Source: Acinetobacter halotolerans (GTDB lineage: Bacteria > Pseudomonadota > Gammaproteobacteria > Pseudomonadales > Moraxellaceae). From it: a stretch of 64,000 nt of DNA. Position 1 is the first letter of the stretch; every line of letters starts with the position of its first letter. The notes under the pieces are model-generated. The model had not been told where the DNA came from, did no database searches, and saw only the letters and a program-made list of their open reading frames with translations. Where the stretch lies: contig NZ_SGIM01000014.1 of assembly GCF_004208515.1 (NCBI RefSeq), positions 1-64,000 on the forward strand, written 5' to 3'. Below, piece by piece: positions 1 through 7,837 of the stretch. Made by a program: the position numbers and the translations under genes.

Positions 1-273
1 GGTAATGATGCCTGTGGTTCTAAATAATGTGCCTGTGTCGGTCACTTGATCGACAGCGACTTGAGAGCCAATGAATTGTTTTAATGGGATGGTGGCATTG
101 GTTGATAGGCAGATCAGCTCTGCTGTCATGCCAGTATTGAGTTGATGTTGCCCTTGTATTTTTTGTAGGAAAACTTCTGTGTTTAAGGCAGAGTTGGCAA
201 ATTGAATATGTATCGCGCGTTTTTGGGCGGTTAAGCCTAATTGCGACAATGCTTGGAATATGTTGTTCAACAT
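1..273 (-). CDS. vgrG: Type VI secretion VgrG, N-terminal part, cut by window edge
   Basis: Reading the minus strand from the ATG at 273-271 gives 91 codons with no stop up to the left edge, beginning MLNNIFQALSQLGL and containing RAIHIQFANSAL and the stretch TNATIPLKQFIGSQVAVD. This matches the N-terminus of Acinetobacter VgrG spike proteins as I remember them. VgrG trimers form the gp27/gp5-like tip of the type VI secretion needle and carry effectors out of the cell. Only the start of the first, gp27-like domain is visible, so effector domains and downstream immunity genes cannot be assessed. The frame is open to the edge, so the gene is partial rather than short. Confidence 0.82.
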   Translation of the reverse strand, partial: MLNNIFQALSQLGLTAQKRAIHIQFANSALNTEVFLQKIQGQHQLNTGMTAELICLSTNATIPLKQFIGSQVAVDQVTDTGTLFRTTGIIT

Positions 274-352
274 TTGTTATAAAATATTTACTAAAATTTA
301 GCGAATTCTATCCCAAATAGACAATGCAGTCCACCCATTGAAAGTAGAACAT

Positions 353-1138
353 TTATTCAAATTTGTTAAGGTGCCGTTTAAAAATACCCTCACTCATCAG
401 CCTATATACCTCTTCCAAATCAGGACGATTGGATTGAGACAATAACGCTTGATGCATCGTTAAAATATTTTGATCACCACGCATTGCAGGTCCTGTTTGC
501 ATTTGCTTTGGGTCTGTGTTCGTTGCTTTTTTCGCCGTTTCTAAAATCAATGGGAATAACAAGCTAAAATCAACCTGTTCAGCATCTACAACTTGTTTTG
601 CCATGTCATAGCAATAATTACTGAAATTACATGCAAATACCGCAGCCAAATGCAACGTTTGGCGTTGTTGCGAGCTATATTGATAAACTCGATTGCTTAA
701 ACTATTTGCCAAGTTGGTTAATAGGGTTAGATCTTGTTGGTGGGCTGCTTCTACAAATAACGGCGTTTCCAACCAATCGACTTCGCGCTCAAAACTAAAA
801 GTTTGTAGAGGATAGAACACCCCAGCTCTTTGATGTCGTTGCTGAAGCGCTATCAAACTTGTACTACCAGAAGTGTGTACGATGAGATTTTGCGGCAAAT
901 AAGCGGCGATAGATCCTACAACATCAGCTATTCCTAGATCACTTACAGCAACAATTACTAAGTCTGTTTGCGAAGTGAGTTGATCTGCACTATCAATTGC
1001 TTGTGCATGGACCTGCCCAGCTAATTGTTGAGCATGTTTCAAATTTCGACTAAAAACTTGAACAATTTCATGCTGTGATTTTAATGCCTTTACTAAATGT
1101 GTAGCTACTCGTCCAGCACCAACTAATGTGATTCGCAT
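353..1138 (-). CDS. Rossmann-fold protein with DUF2520 domain
   Basis: The 261-residue protein starts with a dinucleotide-binding strand-turn-helix, MRITLVGAGRVATHLVKAL (GxGxxA type), followed by an oxidoreductase-like fold. The C-terminal half, from about residue 130 (VFYPLQTFS onward), fits DUF2520. The family resembles NADP-binding dehydrogenases such as F420-dependent oxidoreductases, but no substrate is established. Length is normal for the family. No strong ribosome-binding site precedes the ATG at 1138. It stands alone between vgrG and an unknown gene, on the same strand as both, so context gives no pathway. The fold assignment is firm; the function is unknown. Confidence 0.8.
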   Translation of the reverse strand: MRITLVGAGRVATHLVKALKSQHEIVQVFSRNLKHAQQLAGQVHAQAIDSADQLTSQTDLVIVAVSDLGIADVVGSIAAYLPQNLIVHTSGSTSLIALQQRHQRAGVFYPLQTFSFEREVDWLETPLFVEAAHQQDLTLLTNLANSLSNRVYQYSSQQRQTLHLAAVFACNFSNYCYDMAKQVVDAEQVDFSLLFPLILETAKKATNTDPKQMQTGPAMRGDQNILTMHQALLSQSNRPDLEEVYRLMSEGIFKRHLNKFE

Positions 1139-1214
1139 AAACTCGATCTAAATAGATTTCCTAACGCGAAGCATGCCAATAAAGAAAGTTGAAATCAATC
1201 TACAATAATAGCCA

Positions 1215-1784
1215 CTATTTACTAATCTGATAGAGCCATAGCAAAGAAAAGCTTGCAAATATTAAGGCAAAAAAAGGAAAGGCTTTGTGTTGCTTGGTGT
1301 TTGGAGGCATAACCGGCAGCGATAAAATAGGGGGTGCTAAACGTGTTTTTACAGCCAGCTGATCTAAGTATAGAACGTCATTCATCCAAATAGGTAGTAA
1401 CGCATAAATTGACTCTTTATGATCTCTAAGATAGTAGATGATACTCATCGTATCATTACCCACCTCATTGGAAAGCACCGCTAAACTTTTAGGAATCGCC
1501 CTATTTAAGGTTTTTTCCACTTCATTCGCAGGAACTCTGCCAGCAGCTAATCGTAAAAGTAATGCATTTTTTACTTGGTCATTTTTTTCAAATAAATCAT
1601 AAACTGAAGGGGTCAGCTTTTCTTTTAATTGATCAACAAGTTCTGGCTTTACCAAAAATCTAGACAAAAGAATAGGATAAAATCTTGATAAAATATCGTT
1701 TTTTTCATTCACTAAGCAAGTTTGATCATTCACAATCACCGATGAAACTTTCAGTTTAAGTAACTCCATTGGATTTATAGGCAT
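1215..1784 (-). CDS. Unknown protein with C-terminal membrane anchor
   Basis: This 189-residue protein is not recognised with confidence. About 165 residues are soluble and helical in appearance (MPINPMELLKLK...), followed by one hydrophobic segment near residues 168-186 (FPFFALIFASFSLLWLYQI) and a single Lys before the stop. That makes it a likely tail-anchored or single-pass inner-membrane protein. A GGAG ribosome-binding site lies eight bases before the ATG. The N-terminal style resembles the cytoplasmic part of some OmpA-type envelope proteins, so it may be a shortened relative lacking the periplasmic OmpA domain; that is only a guess. Proximity to vgrG may be fortuitous. Confidence 0.6.
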   Translation of the reverse strand: MPINPMELLKLKVSSVIVNDQTCLVNEKNDILSRFYPILLSRFLVKPELVDQLKEKLTPSVYDLFEKNDQVKNALLLRLAAGRVPANEVEKTLNRAIPKSLAVLSNEVGNDTMSIIYYLRDHKESIYALLPIWMNDVLYLDQLAVKTRLAPPILSLPVMPPNTKQHKAFPFFALIFASFSLLWLYQISK

Positions 1785-1939
1785 TGTATTAGCTCCAACA
1801 ATTCAAATGATTTACATCTCTTTTTTATAATTTTATGCAAAGCGGGTCTCATTTCTTCTTGTTACTTTAATATAGTTTTTATCGTTTTTATCTATTTTTA
1901 AAAATTTAAATACAATATATATACATCATTTTTAAGACA

Positions 1940-1971
1940 GCAGAGCAAGCCCATTAAAAGGCTTACTCTGC
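1940..1971 (-). terminator. Stem-loop downstream of pyrC'
   Basis: GCAGAGCAAGCC and GGCTTACTCTGC form a 12-bp stem with one wobble pair around an 8-base loop, 17 bases past the pyrC' stop. The following minus-strand sequence is A/T-rich but has only a weak U run, so intrinsic termination is plausible rather than certain. Confidence 0.45.
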
Positions 1972-1987
1972 TCAATTTGAATTATGT

Positions 1988-3220
1988 TTATGCGAATGTC
2001 GCTACAACTTTACCAGTCAACTGTTGCCCAAGTAATGGAGTATTTTTGCCTTGCGAAACGATTGTTTCTTTAGATACCATCCACTGCAACTCAGGATCGA
2101 CCAACACCCACCCTGCTTCTTGCTGCCAACGGTCTGTTATATTGGCAACTTTCGCAGGAATTGAAGTGACCTTTTCAACCCACTCCAATGGGGTAAATAC
2201 ATCCTCTTGAATTAGTTGTACGCCTAATCCCACGTAAGTATCAAAAGCAGTAATACCTGATTGAGTTTCCTCAAACGGTGCTATTTTCGCCGAGCTGCTT
2301 AATGGCTCATGATGAGTACAAATCGCATCAATCACCCCTTCTTTCACAGCTTGACGTAATAACTGCTTATCTTGCTCAGAACGTAAAGGGGGGCGTACGT
2401 GCGCCAGTGAATTAAATCCATCAATCAACTGTTCAGTCAAATGCAGTTGATGCATGGCAACATCAGCTGTCACTGGTAAGCCTTTGGCTTTGGCGGCACG
2501 AATCAATTCAACAGATGCACCACAAGACAGTAGACCAAAGTGAGCTTTAACCCCTGTTGCTTCAATCATTAGAAGGTATTTGGCAATTGCCACCGTTTCT
2601 GCGATTGCAGGAATCATTGGCAACCCTTGACGCGAGGCAATGAATCCCTCATGAACACAACCATCTTTAGCAATTTGTGGTTCTTCAGCATAGAACACAA
2701 CGGTTAAGCCCAAACCAGCAGCATATTCAAGCGTCCGAATCACAACGTCATCATTTTCAAAGGCCGCATTGGCATTGGAAACTGCTGTACAGCCGCCTTT
2801 TTTCAAAGCTGCCATATTGGCTGGTTGTTTGCCATTCAAACCTTGGGTTTGTGCACCAATGATTTGCAAATAAATACCACCATCGAGTTGTGCTTTTTCA
2901 ATTAGGCCATGAATCAATGCCCCATTGTCTTGCACGATCGGTTTTGAGTCTGGAGGAGTAATGACATGCAAAATACCATTGGCACGTGCAGCCCGACCCT
3001 CTGACTTTAGTGTCCCATGTTGTTGTTGCCCTGGTTCACGTAGACGAGCACACAAATCCACCATGGTCGGCATCAGCCATTTACCTTGACCATTGATTGT
3101 TTCATCAATATGTTCGACTGCATCGATGAACTTGCCATTTTCGATATAGACCGTTTGCACGTGATCAGTGTTCTGAATCGGATCGAGCACACGGACATTT
3201 TCAATTTTTACAATACTCAT
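1988..3220 (-). CDS. pyrC': Dihydroorotase-like PyrC' (probably non-catalytic ATCase partner)
   Basis: The 410-residue protein has the amidohydrolase/dihydroorotase layout (MVDLCARLREPG at 53-64, PFEETQSGITAFDT near 315-328). The catalytic metal site is altered: the His-x-His of the usual DLHxHLREPG is Cys57-Ala58-Arg59, and the usual TDHAPH is Thr302-His303-His304-Glu305-Pro306-Leu307, losing the catalytic Asp. In pseudomonads an inactive PyrC' of this kind is a structural subunit required for aspartate carbamoyltransferase assembly. The start has an AAGGA site, and the gene follows pyrB by 12 bases, fitting co-translation and a PyrB-PyrC' holoenzyme. A separate active PyrC must then be encoded elsewhere. 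Confidence 0.9.
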   Translation of the reverse strand: MSIVKIENVRVLDPIQNTDHVQTVYIENGKFIDAVEHIDETINGQGKWLMPTMVDLCARLREPGQQQHGTLKSEGRAARANGILHVITPPDSKPIVQDNGALIHGLIEKAQLDGGIYLQIIGAQTQGLNGKQPANMAALKKGGCTAVSNANAAFENDDVVIRTLEYAAGLGLTVVFYAEEPQIAKDGCVHEGFIASRQGLPMIPAIAETVAIAKYLLMIEATGVKAHFGLLSCGASVELIRAAKAKGLPVTADVAMHQLHLTEQLIDGFNSLAHVRPPLRSEQDKQLLRQAVKEGVIDAICTHHEPLSSSAKIAPFEETQSGITAFDTYVGLGVQLIQEDVFTPLEWVEKVTSIPAKVANITDRWQQEAGWVLVDPELQWMVSKETIVSQGKNTPLLGQQLTGKVVATFA

Positions 3221-3232
3221 GTGATCTATCCT

Positions 3233-4249
3233 TTACAGTGAAATCGCTTCAATCAAACCTTGTTCTTGTAACTGCCCTTGCATCGCTAGTGCAAGCACCG
3301 CCATACGCACCGCAATGCCATTGGTGACCTGTTTCAGAATCACAGATTGATCACCATCAGCAACACTTGAGTCAATTTCTACTCCACGATTCATCGGACC
3401 GGGATGCATCACGATACAATCTGGTTTAGCCAAAGCAAGACGCTCTTTATTTAAACCATACATTTTGTAAAATTCTGATTGTGATGCCAACGCTGGTGAA
3501 TCAATACGTTCATTTTGAATACGCAATGCGATGATCACATCACAATCGGTAACACCACCATTCATTTGATTAAATAAACGTACATGTTCACCATACTCAT
3601 TAAAACCGACAGGTAATAACGTGTTCGGTGCAATCACACGGATGTCTTTACACCCTAAGGTTTGTAATGCCGCAACATTCGAACGTGCCACACGAGAATG
3701 CTTAATATCGCCAATAATCGCCACACTCAGTTGCTCAAAAGGCTTTTTGGTCTCACGGCGAATGGTCAACATATCCAACATCGCTTGAGTAGGGTGTGCA
3801 TGCCGACCATCACCTGCATTGATAATGGCAACATTAGGGCAAACATCTTTGGCAATAAAATGCGCCGCACCTGAAGACGAATGACGTACCACAAAAATGT
3901 CCGCAGCCATCGCTTCTAAGTTCCAAAGCGTGTCACGAAGAGTTTCACCTTTTGAGGTGCTTGAACGTGCAATATCAATATTCAAAACATTGGCAGACAA
4001 ACGTTTTGCTGCGGCTTCAAAGGTGGTACGCGTACGAGTCGAATTTTCAAAGAAAAGATTCATCACCGTCAGCCCTTCTAATAGCGGACGGTTGATCAAA
4101 TTATTATTTTCATCTAAAAAGCTTTGCGCTGTATCTAGAATTTTGGTCAGGCTTTCCTTGGAAAGACCCTCAATGGTTAAAAAGTGCTTTAAATTTCCTT
4201 GTTGATTCAATTGAACCTGACTTGGTTGATGCAGGGCTGCAATATGCAT
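3233..4249 (-). CDS. pyrB: Aspartate carbamoyltransferase catalytic subunit
   Basis: PyrB joins carbamoyl phosphate and aspartate to give N-carbamoyl-aspartate, the committed step of pyrimidine synthesis in the cytoplasm. The 338-residue protein shows the carbamoyl-phosphate loop [12 protein letters not shown] (about 87-98), HPTQAMLD (about 152-159) and the late [11 protein letters not shown] motif. About 25 extra N-terminal residues precede the fold, as in the pseudomonad class of ATCases where this extension carries regulatory nucleotide binding. An AGGA site precedes the ATG. It heads the pyrB-pyrC' pair; no pyrI is present, consistent with the PyrC'-dependent type. Confidence 0.96.
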   Translation of the reverse strand: MHIAALHQPSQVQLNQQGNLKHFLTIEGLSKESLTKILDTAQSFLDENNNLINRPLLEGLTVMNLFFENSTRTRTTFEAAAKRLSANVLNIDIARSSTSKGETLRDTLWNLEAMAADIFVVRHSSSGAAHFIAKDVCPNVAIINAGDGRHAHPTQAMLDMLTIRRETKKPFEQLSVAIIGDIKHSRVARSNVAALQTLGCKDIRVIAPNTLLPVGFNEYGEHVRLFNQMNGGVTDCDVIIALRIQNERIDSPALASQSEFYKMYGLNKERLALAKPDCIVMHPGPMNRGVEIDSSVADGDQSVILKQVTNGIAVRMAVLALAMQGQLQEQGLIEAISL

Positions 4250-4369
4250 AAAGGATTCCTATGGGTCGAATCACCAAAACTTGCATAGTGTAGCCCAATT
4301 CTTTGGTTTTAGCAGAACAACTTTTCACCCTTATGCTGCCATTAATTAGGGAGTTGCAACAAATTTTAT

Positions 4370-4744
4370 CTAACGTAATGCACCAATATAGTGATGTGAA
4401 ACCTGAGCCTCATAAATTTCCTCAGCAGTCACTTCATTAGAATAGACGTCCGATGCATCAACCTGCTCATTTTCCAACCTACCTTTCTGCGCTGCAATCA
4501 CGGCAGCCTTTGGTTCAGGATATAAATCAATAAGCGGGCTTAAACGAGCGACATAACGCTCTAACTCTGAATCTTTTGTTGCCAAAGCAATATCAACAAT
4601 ATGTTGGGCATACTCTTTATTGCTAACCAGATACATCACATCAATCACACGACTCGATACGCGTCTCAAGCGAACATACATTTGAGTTGCAATTGCAAAA
4701 GCTTCAGCTTTGACCAACACATCGTTACTCATACTCTCTTTCAT
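4370..4744 (-). CDS. Small conserved-looking protein of unknown function
   Basis: The frame extends to an ATG at 4765, but the ATG at 4744 (MKESMSNDVLVKAEAF...) is preceded by a run of six G five bases upstream and is the better start; MSNDVL at 4732 is a further option. The product is about 124 residues, acidic, mostly helical in appearance, and without signal peptide or membrane segment. It contains RLRRVSSRVIDVMYLVSNKEYAQHIVDIAL and ends in HHYIGALR. No family is recognised. It is a single transcription unit between pyrB and the divergent rlmKL gene. Confidence 0.65.
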   Translation of the reverse strand: MKESMSNDVLVKAEAFAIATQMYVRLRRVSSRVIDVMYLVSNKEYAQHIVDIALATKDSELERYVARLSPLIDLYPEPKAAVIAAQKGRLENEQVDASDVYSNEVTAEEIYEAQVSHHYIGALR

Positions 4745-5019
4745 AAATCCCCCCAAGTTCCCCATTAAACTGCTTAAATTTCATCAGCTTTTAGCAGAAA
4801 AATTTGCTAATGATCTACAGGCTAATTAGCAAAATCTGTACCAATAATTAAAATAATTTATAAATATGAAAACAATAGATTAAAGCAAGCTCGCGAATCC
4901 TAATCCCAAAAATAGTGTCTAATCGATGATAAAGCTGACAATCACACAAATATGCACCGACAGAACCAATAAAAATCGGTTAAAATACGCGATTGCTAAA
5001 ATCGCTTTTGGAAATTTGA

Positions 5020-7224
5020 ATGAATTCAACACAACGTCTTACAAGCTACTGGGTAACCTGTGCGGATGGACTTGAAACCCTACTTCAACAAGAACTGGAA
5101 AGTTTAGGTGTTCAAGACATCCAACGTTTTGCTGGACGTTTAATTTTCCAAGGTACGCTTGAGCAGGCTTATCGTATTTGCCTGTGGTCTCGCCTTGCCT
5201 CTCGCGTATTGTTACCGATCCATAAACATGAGCTTGAATTTACTCACGATGCGCGCGATGTGGCAGAAGAACTCTTTGAAGGTGCGATTAGCTTCGATTG
5301 GTCTTTAATTTTTGCACCACAAAGTACCTTTGCTGTGCGTCTGCATGTTGAACGAGACATTAAGGTCAATACGCAATTTGCGACTTTACGTGTGAAAGAT
5401 GGCGTTGTGGATTCCTTTATGGAAGCCGTCGGTAAACGCCCAAGTATTGACATTAAGCAGCCTGAAATTACGCTTTATGTTTTAGCTGGGAAAACTGAAC
5501 ATACCTTCTGCCTCGATTTATCGGGCGATTCTTTGCACAAACGCGGCTATCGTCACTTTATGACTGATGCACCAATCAAAGAAAACTTAGCTGCAGCGAT
5601 TTTACAAAAAGCACAATTATTACAATATCAACCCGATATCATTCTTGATCCGATGTGTGGTTCAGGGACATTTATTATTGAATCATTAATGATTTTAACG
5701 GATCGTGCACCGGGTCTTGTGCGTCGTTTTGGCTTTAATGGCTGGCATGGGCATGATCGTGAACTGTGGTTATCTCTCAAAGCCGAAGCAACTGAACGCC
5801 ATGAAAAGGCATTACAACAACCGCTTCCAAAATTATACGCCTACGATGCAGATTGGGAAGCAGTCAAAGCAACACGTCAAAATATTATTGCCGCTGGTTT
5901 TGAAAGCGTGCTTGATCAAATTCAAATCGAAGAACGCACCTTAGCCGATTGGGAAGATTTTCAAGCTGAAGGTAAAAAAGCCTTTATCGTGACTAATCCG
6001 CCTTATGGTGAGCGTTTAGGTGATAAAGCCTCTAGCCGTTCATTTTACTTGGGTTTATCTGGATTATTACAAAAGAATTTTCCAAATCAACCTGCTGCAG
6101 TGATTGCGGCACAAATCGAACAGGCGGATGTACTTGCAATCAATGATCCGCAAACCTTACGTTTGATGAACGGTAAACTGCCGATTTACATTCGTTTCGG
6201 AACCATCAAACCAGCAAGCGTTACACAACCATTTTTAGCAAACTGGCAACCGCTACAATTTGAAAAGATTGAAGGTGCTGAAGACTTTACCAATCGTTTG
6301 CAGAAAAATATGCAAGCATTGAAAAAATGGGCTGTCAAAGAAAACATCTATTGTTTACGTCTTTATGATGCCGACTTGCCAGATTTTAATATCGCAGTCG
6401 ATTTATATGGCGATAGGTTGCATGTACAAGAATACGCGCCGCCTAAAACCATCGACCCAGAAAAAGCCAAAAAACGTTTTAATCTTGGGCTTGCAGCCAT
6501 TCGCGCTGTAACTGGGCTAAATCGTGATGCCATTTTCATCAAAACCCGTGCAAGACAAGCTGGAACAACTCAATACACCAAGCAAAGTACCGCGTCTAAA
6601 CGTTTTATCGTTCAAGAAGGCAACGCACGCATTTTGGTAAATCTGACCGATTATTTGGATACAGGCTTGTTCTTGGATCATCGCCAAATGCGTTTAAGAA
6701 TTGCCAAAGAAGCACGCGGCAAACACTTCCTAAACCTGTATAGCTATACTTCTACAGCAAGCTTACATGCGGCTCTAGGCGGCGCGGCAAGCACAACAAG
6801 TGTTGATTTATCAAACACTTACTTAAATTGGTCTAAAGAAAACTTTGTACTGAATGGTTTAACCGTTGATCATGCGGATGAACAACACATGTTCTTTGCT
6901 AGTGATTGCTTTGAGTGGTTAAAAGAAGGTCATGAACAATACGATTTGATCTTTATTGATCCACCGACCTTCTCTAACTCGAAAAAGTTTTACGGTACAT
7001 TTGATGTACAACGCGATCATCTCTCACTGTTAAAACGTGCCATGAACCGCCTAACCACTGAAGGCACTTTATATTTTTCTAACAACTATCGTGGTTTTGA
7101 GCTGGATGAAGAAATCGAGGCGATGTATGACATTGAAGAAATCACCTCTGAAACTATCGGCTTAGATTTCAAGCGCAATCAAAAAATCCATCGCGCATGG
7201 AAAATCAAGCATCCTGCGGTATAA
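5020..7224 (+). CDS. rlmL: Bifunctional 23S rRNA methyltransferase RlmKL
   Basis: The 734-residue protein combines two methyltransferases. The N-terminal RlmL half makes m2G2445 and the C-terminal RlmK half makes m7G2069 in 23S rRNA. A THUMP RNA-binding region occupies about 50-165. It is followed by the first SAM-binding fold with DPMCGSGTF (210-218) and the catalytic NPPY at 326-329. The second fold carries a SAM loop near FLNLYSYTSTASLHAAL and the catalytic IDPPTFSNS late in the protein. Length matches the two-domain enzymes of Gammaproteobacteria. It is divergent from the unknown gene at 4370 and convergent with the one at 7237. Confidence 0.95.
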   Translation: MNSTQRLTSYWVTCADGLETLLQQELESLGVQDIQRFAGRLIFQGTLEQAYRICLWSRLASRVLLPIHKHELEFTHDARDVAEELFEGAISFDWSLIFAPQSTFAVRLHVERDIKVNTQFATLRVKDGVVDSFMEAVGKRPSIDIKQPEITLYVLAGKTEHTFCLDLSGDSLHKRGYRHFMTDAPIKENLAAAILQKAQLLQYQPDIILDPMCGSGTFIIESLMILTDRAPGLVRRFGFNGWHGHDRELWLSLKAEATERHEKALQQPLPKLYAYDADWEAVKATRQNIIAAGFESVLDQIQIEERTLADWEDFQAEGKKAFIVTNPPYGERLGDKASSRSFYLGLSGLLQKNFPNQPAAVIAAQIEQADVLAINDPQTLRLMNGKLPIYIRFGTIKPASVTQPFLANWQPLQFEKIEGAEDFTNRLQKNMQALKKWAVKENIYCLRLYDADLPDFNIAVDLYGDRLHVQEYAPPKTIDPEKAKKRFNLGLAAIRAVTGLNRDAIFIKTRARQAGTTQYTKQSTASKRFIVQEGNARILVNLTDYLDTGLFLDHRQMRLRIAKEARGKHFLNLYSYTSTASLHAALGGAASTTSVDLSNTYLNWSKENFVLNGLTVDHADEQHMFFASDCFEWLKEGHEQYDLIFIDPPTFSNSKKFYGTFDVQRDHLSLLKRAMNRLTTEGTLYFSNNYRGFELDEEIEAMYDIEEITSETIGLDFKRNQKIHRAWKIKHPAV

Positions 7225-7232
7225 GTAAAGCG

Positions 7233-7266
7233 ACCATCACCGTTCTTTGACATGAATGGTGATGGT
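7233..7266. terminator. Hairpin between convergent rlmKL and the 7237 gene
   Basis: ACCATCACC (7233-7241) and GGTGATGGT (7258-7266) are perfect 9-bp arms, extended inward by TTC/GAA. The hairpin starts eight bases past the rlmKL stop and covers the last codons of the opposing gene. No U run follows on either strand, so it may act with Rho or as an RNA-end stabiliser rather than as a classical terminator. Confidence 0.35.
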
Positions 7267-7671
7267 TCCATGAACATTATCATTCGAATCAAATTCATAT
7301 ACCACAAAACGATCTGAGGGTTGTCTATGCGGCTTTATACTCGCATCTTTTTTCTCTCGCGGATCAGTGACTTTGGTTTTCTTTTGTTCTTCATGCGGCG
7401 ATAGTACGCTATCGAGTAATGTACTAATCCTGACTTCACGCAAATAGCGGTCACTTAAGGCACGTTGAACTCTCCAACGTTCTTGCTCTGGTTTCATCGC
7501 ATCTTGTTCGGCTTTGATAATAATATTCGGCAAAGTATTATTTGCTAACCCTGTTTGAAGTGCTAGTGTCCCCTCTGACATTGGTTGAGCAGCCCACCCG
7601 ATTGAAGCAGGTAGAACCATCATGCACAAAACTACACAGATACTTGCGTAATGATGTTGCTTATTTTCCAT
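7237..7671 (-). CDS. Small secreted protein of unknown function
   Basis: The 144-residue product begins with a clear signal peptide: a short charged start, a hydrophobic core ICVVLCMMVLPASIGWA (about 11-27), and a probable cleavage after Ala-x-Ala near 28. The mature part is highly charged, with a Lys/Glu/Asp-rich middle (EEQKKTKVTDPREKKDASIKP) and a C-terminal strand-like segment RFVVYEFDSNDNVHGTITIHV. A GGAT ribosome-binding site is seven bases before the ATG. I recognise no family. It is convergent with rlmKL. A periplasmic location is likely. Confidence 0.7.
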   Translation of the reverse strand: MENKQHHYASICVVLCMMVLPASIGWAAQPMSEGTLALQTGLANNTLPNIIIKAEQDAMKPEQERWRVQRALSDRYLREVRISTLLDSVLSPHEEQKKTKVTDPREKKDASIKPHRQPSDRFVVYEFDSNDNVHGTITIHVKER

Positions 7672-7781
7672 TGCAATTCATCCTGAATCTTTTTCTTATT
7701 TGCTCTGAAACTACCAAGTTTTTCATCAAGTCGCAATCTAATTGGTAATATTCCTTAAAAAATCAGATAAGTTGCAGAAAA

Positions 7782-7816
7782 ATAAAAAAGATGGCGATTT
7801 TCATCACCATCTTTTG
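7782..7816 (-). terminator. Intrinsic terminator of clpB
   Basis: On the minus strand AGATGGTGAT and ATCGCCATCT form a 10-bp stem around a four-base loop, directly followed by TTTTTTATTTTTC. It lies about 22 bases past the clpB stop and is a strong Rho-independent terminator. Confidence 0.85.
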
Positions 7817-7837
7817 TTTGATTGTTAAAATTTTAGC

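Noticed and set aside
1977-2210. Plus-strand frame of 77 codons opposite pyrC'
   Set aside because: It lies inside the convincing pyrC' gene on the other strand, has no ribosome-binding site and no family-like sequence. The many similar frames opposite clpB, rlmKL, hut and the other large genes were rejected for the same reason.
4725-4784. Minus-strand 19-codon frame (MKFKQFNGELGGIYEREYE) overlapping the start of the 4370 gene, a possible leader peptide
   Set aside because: No ribosome-binding site and no regulatory codon pattern; the overlap with alternative starts is probably fortuitous.
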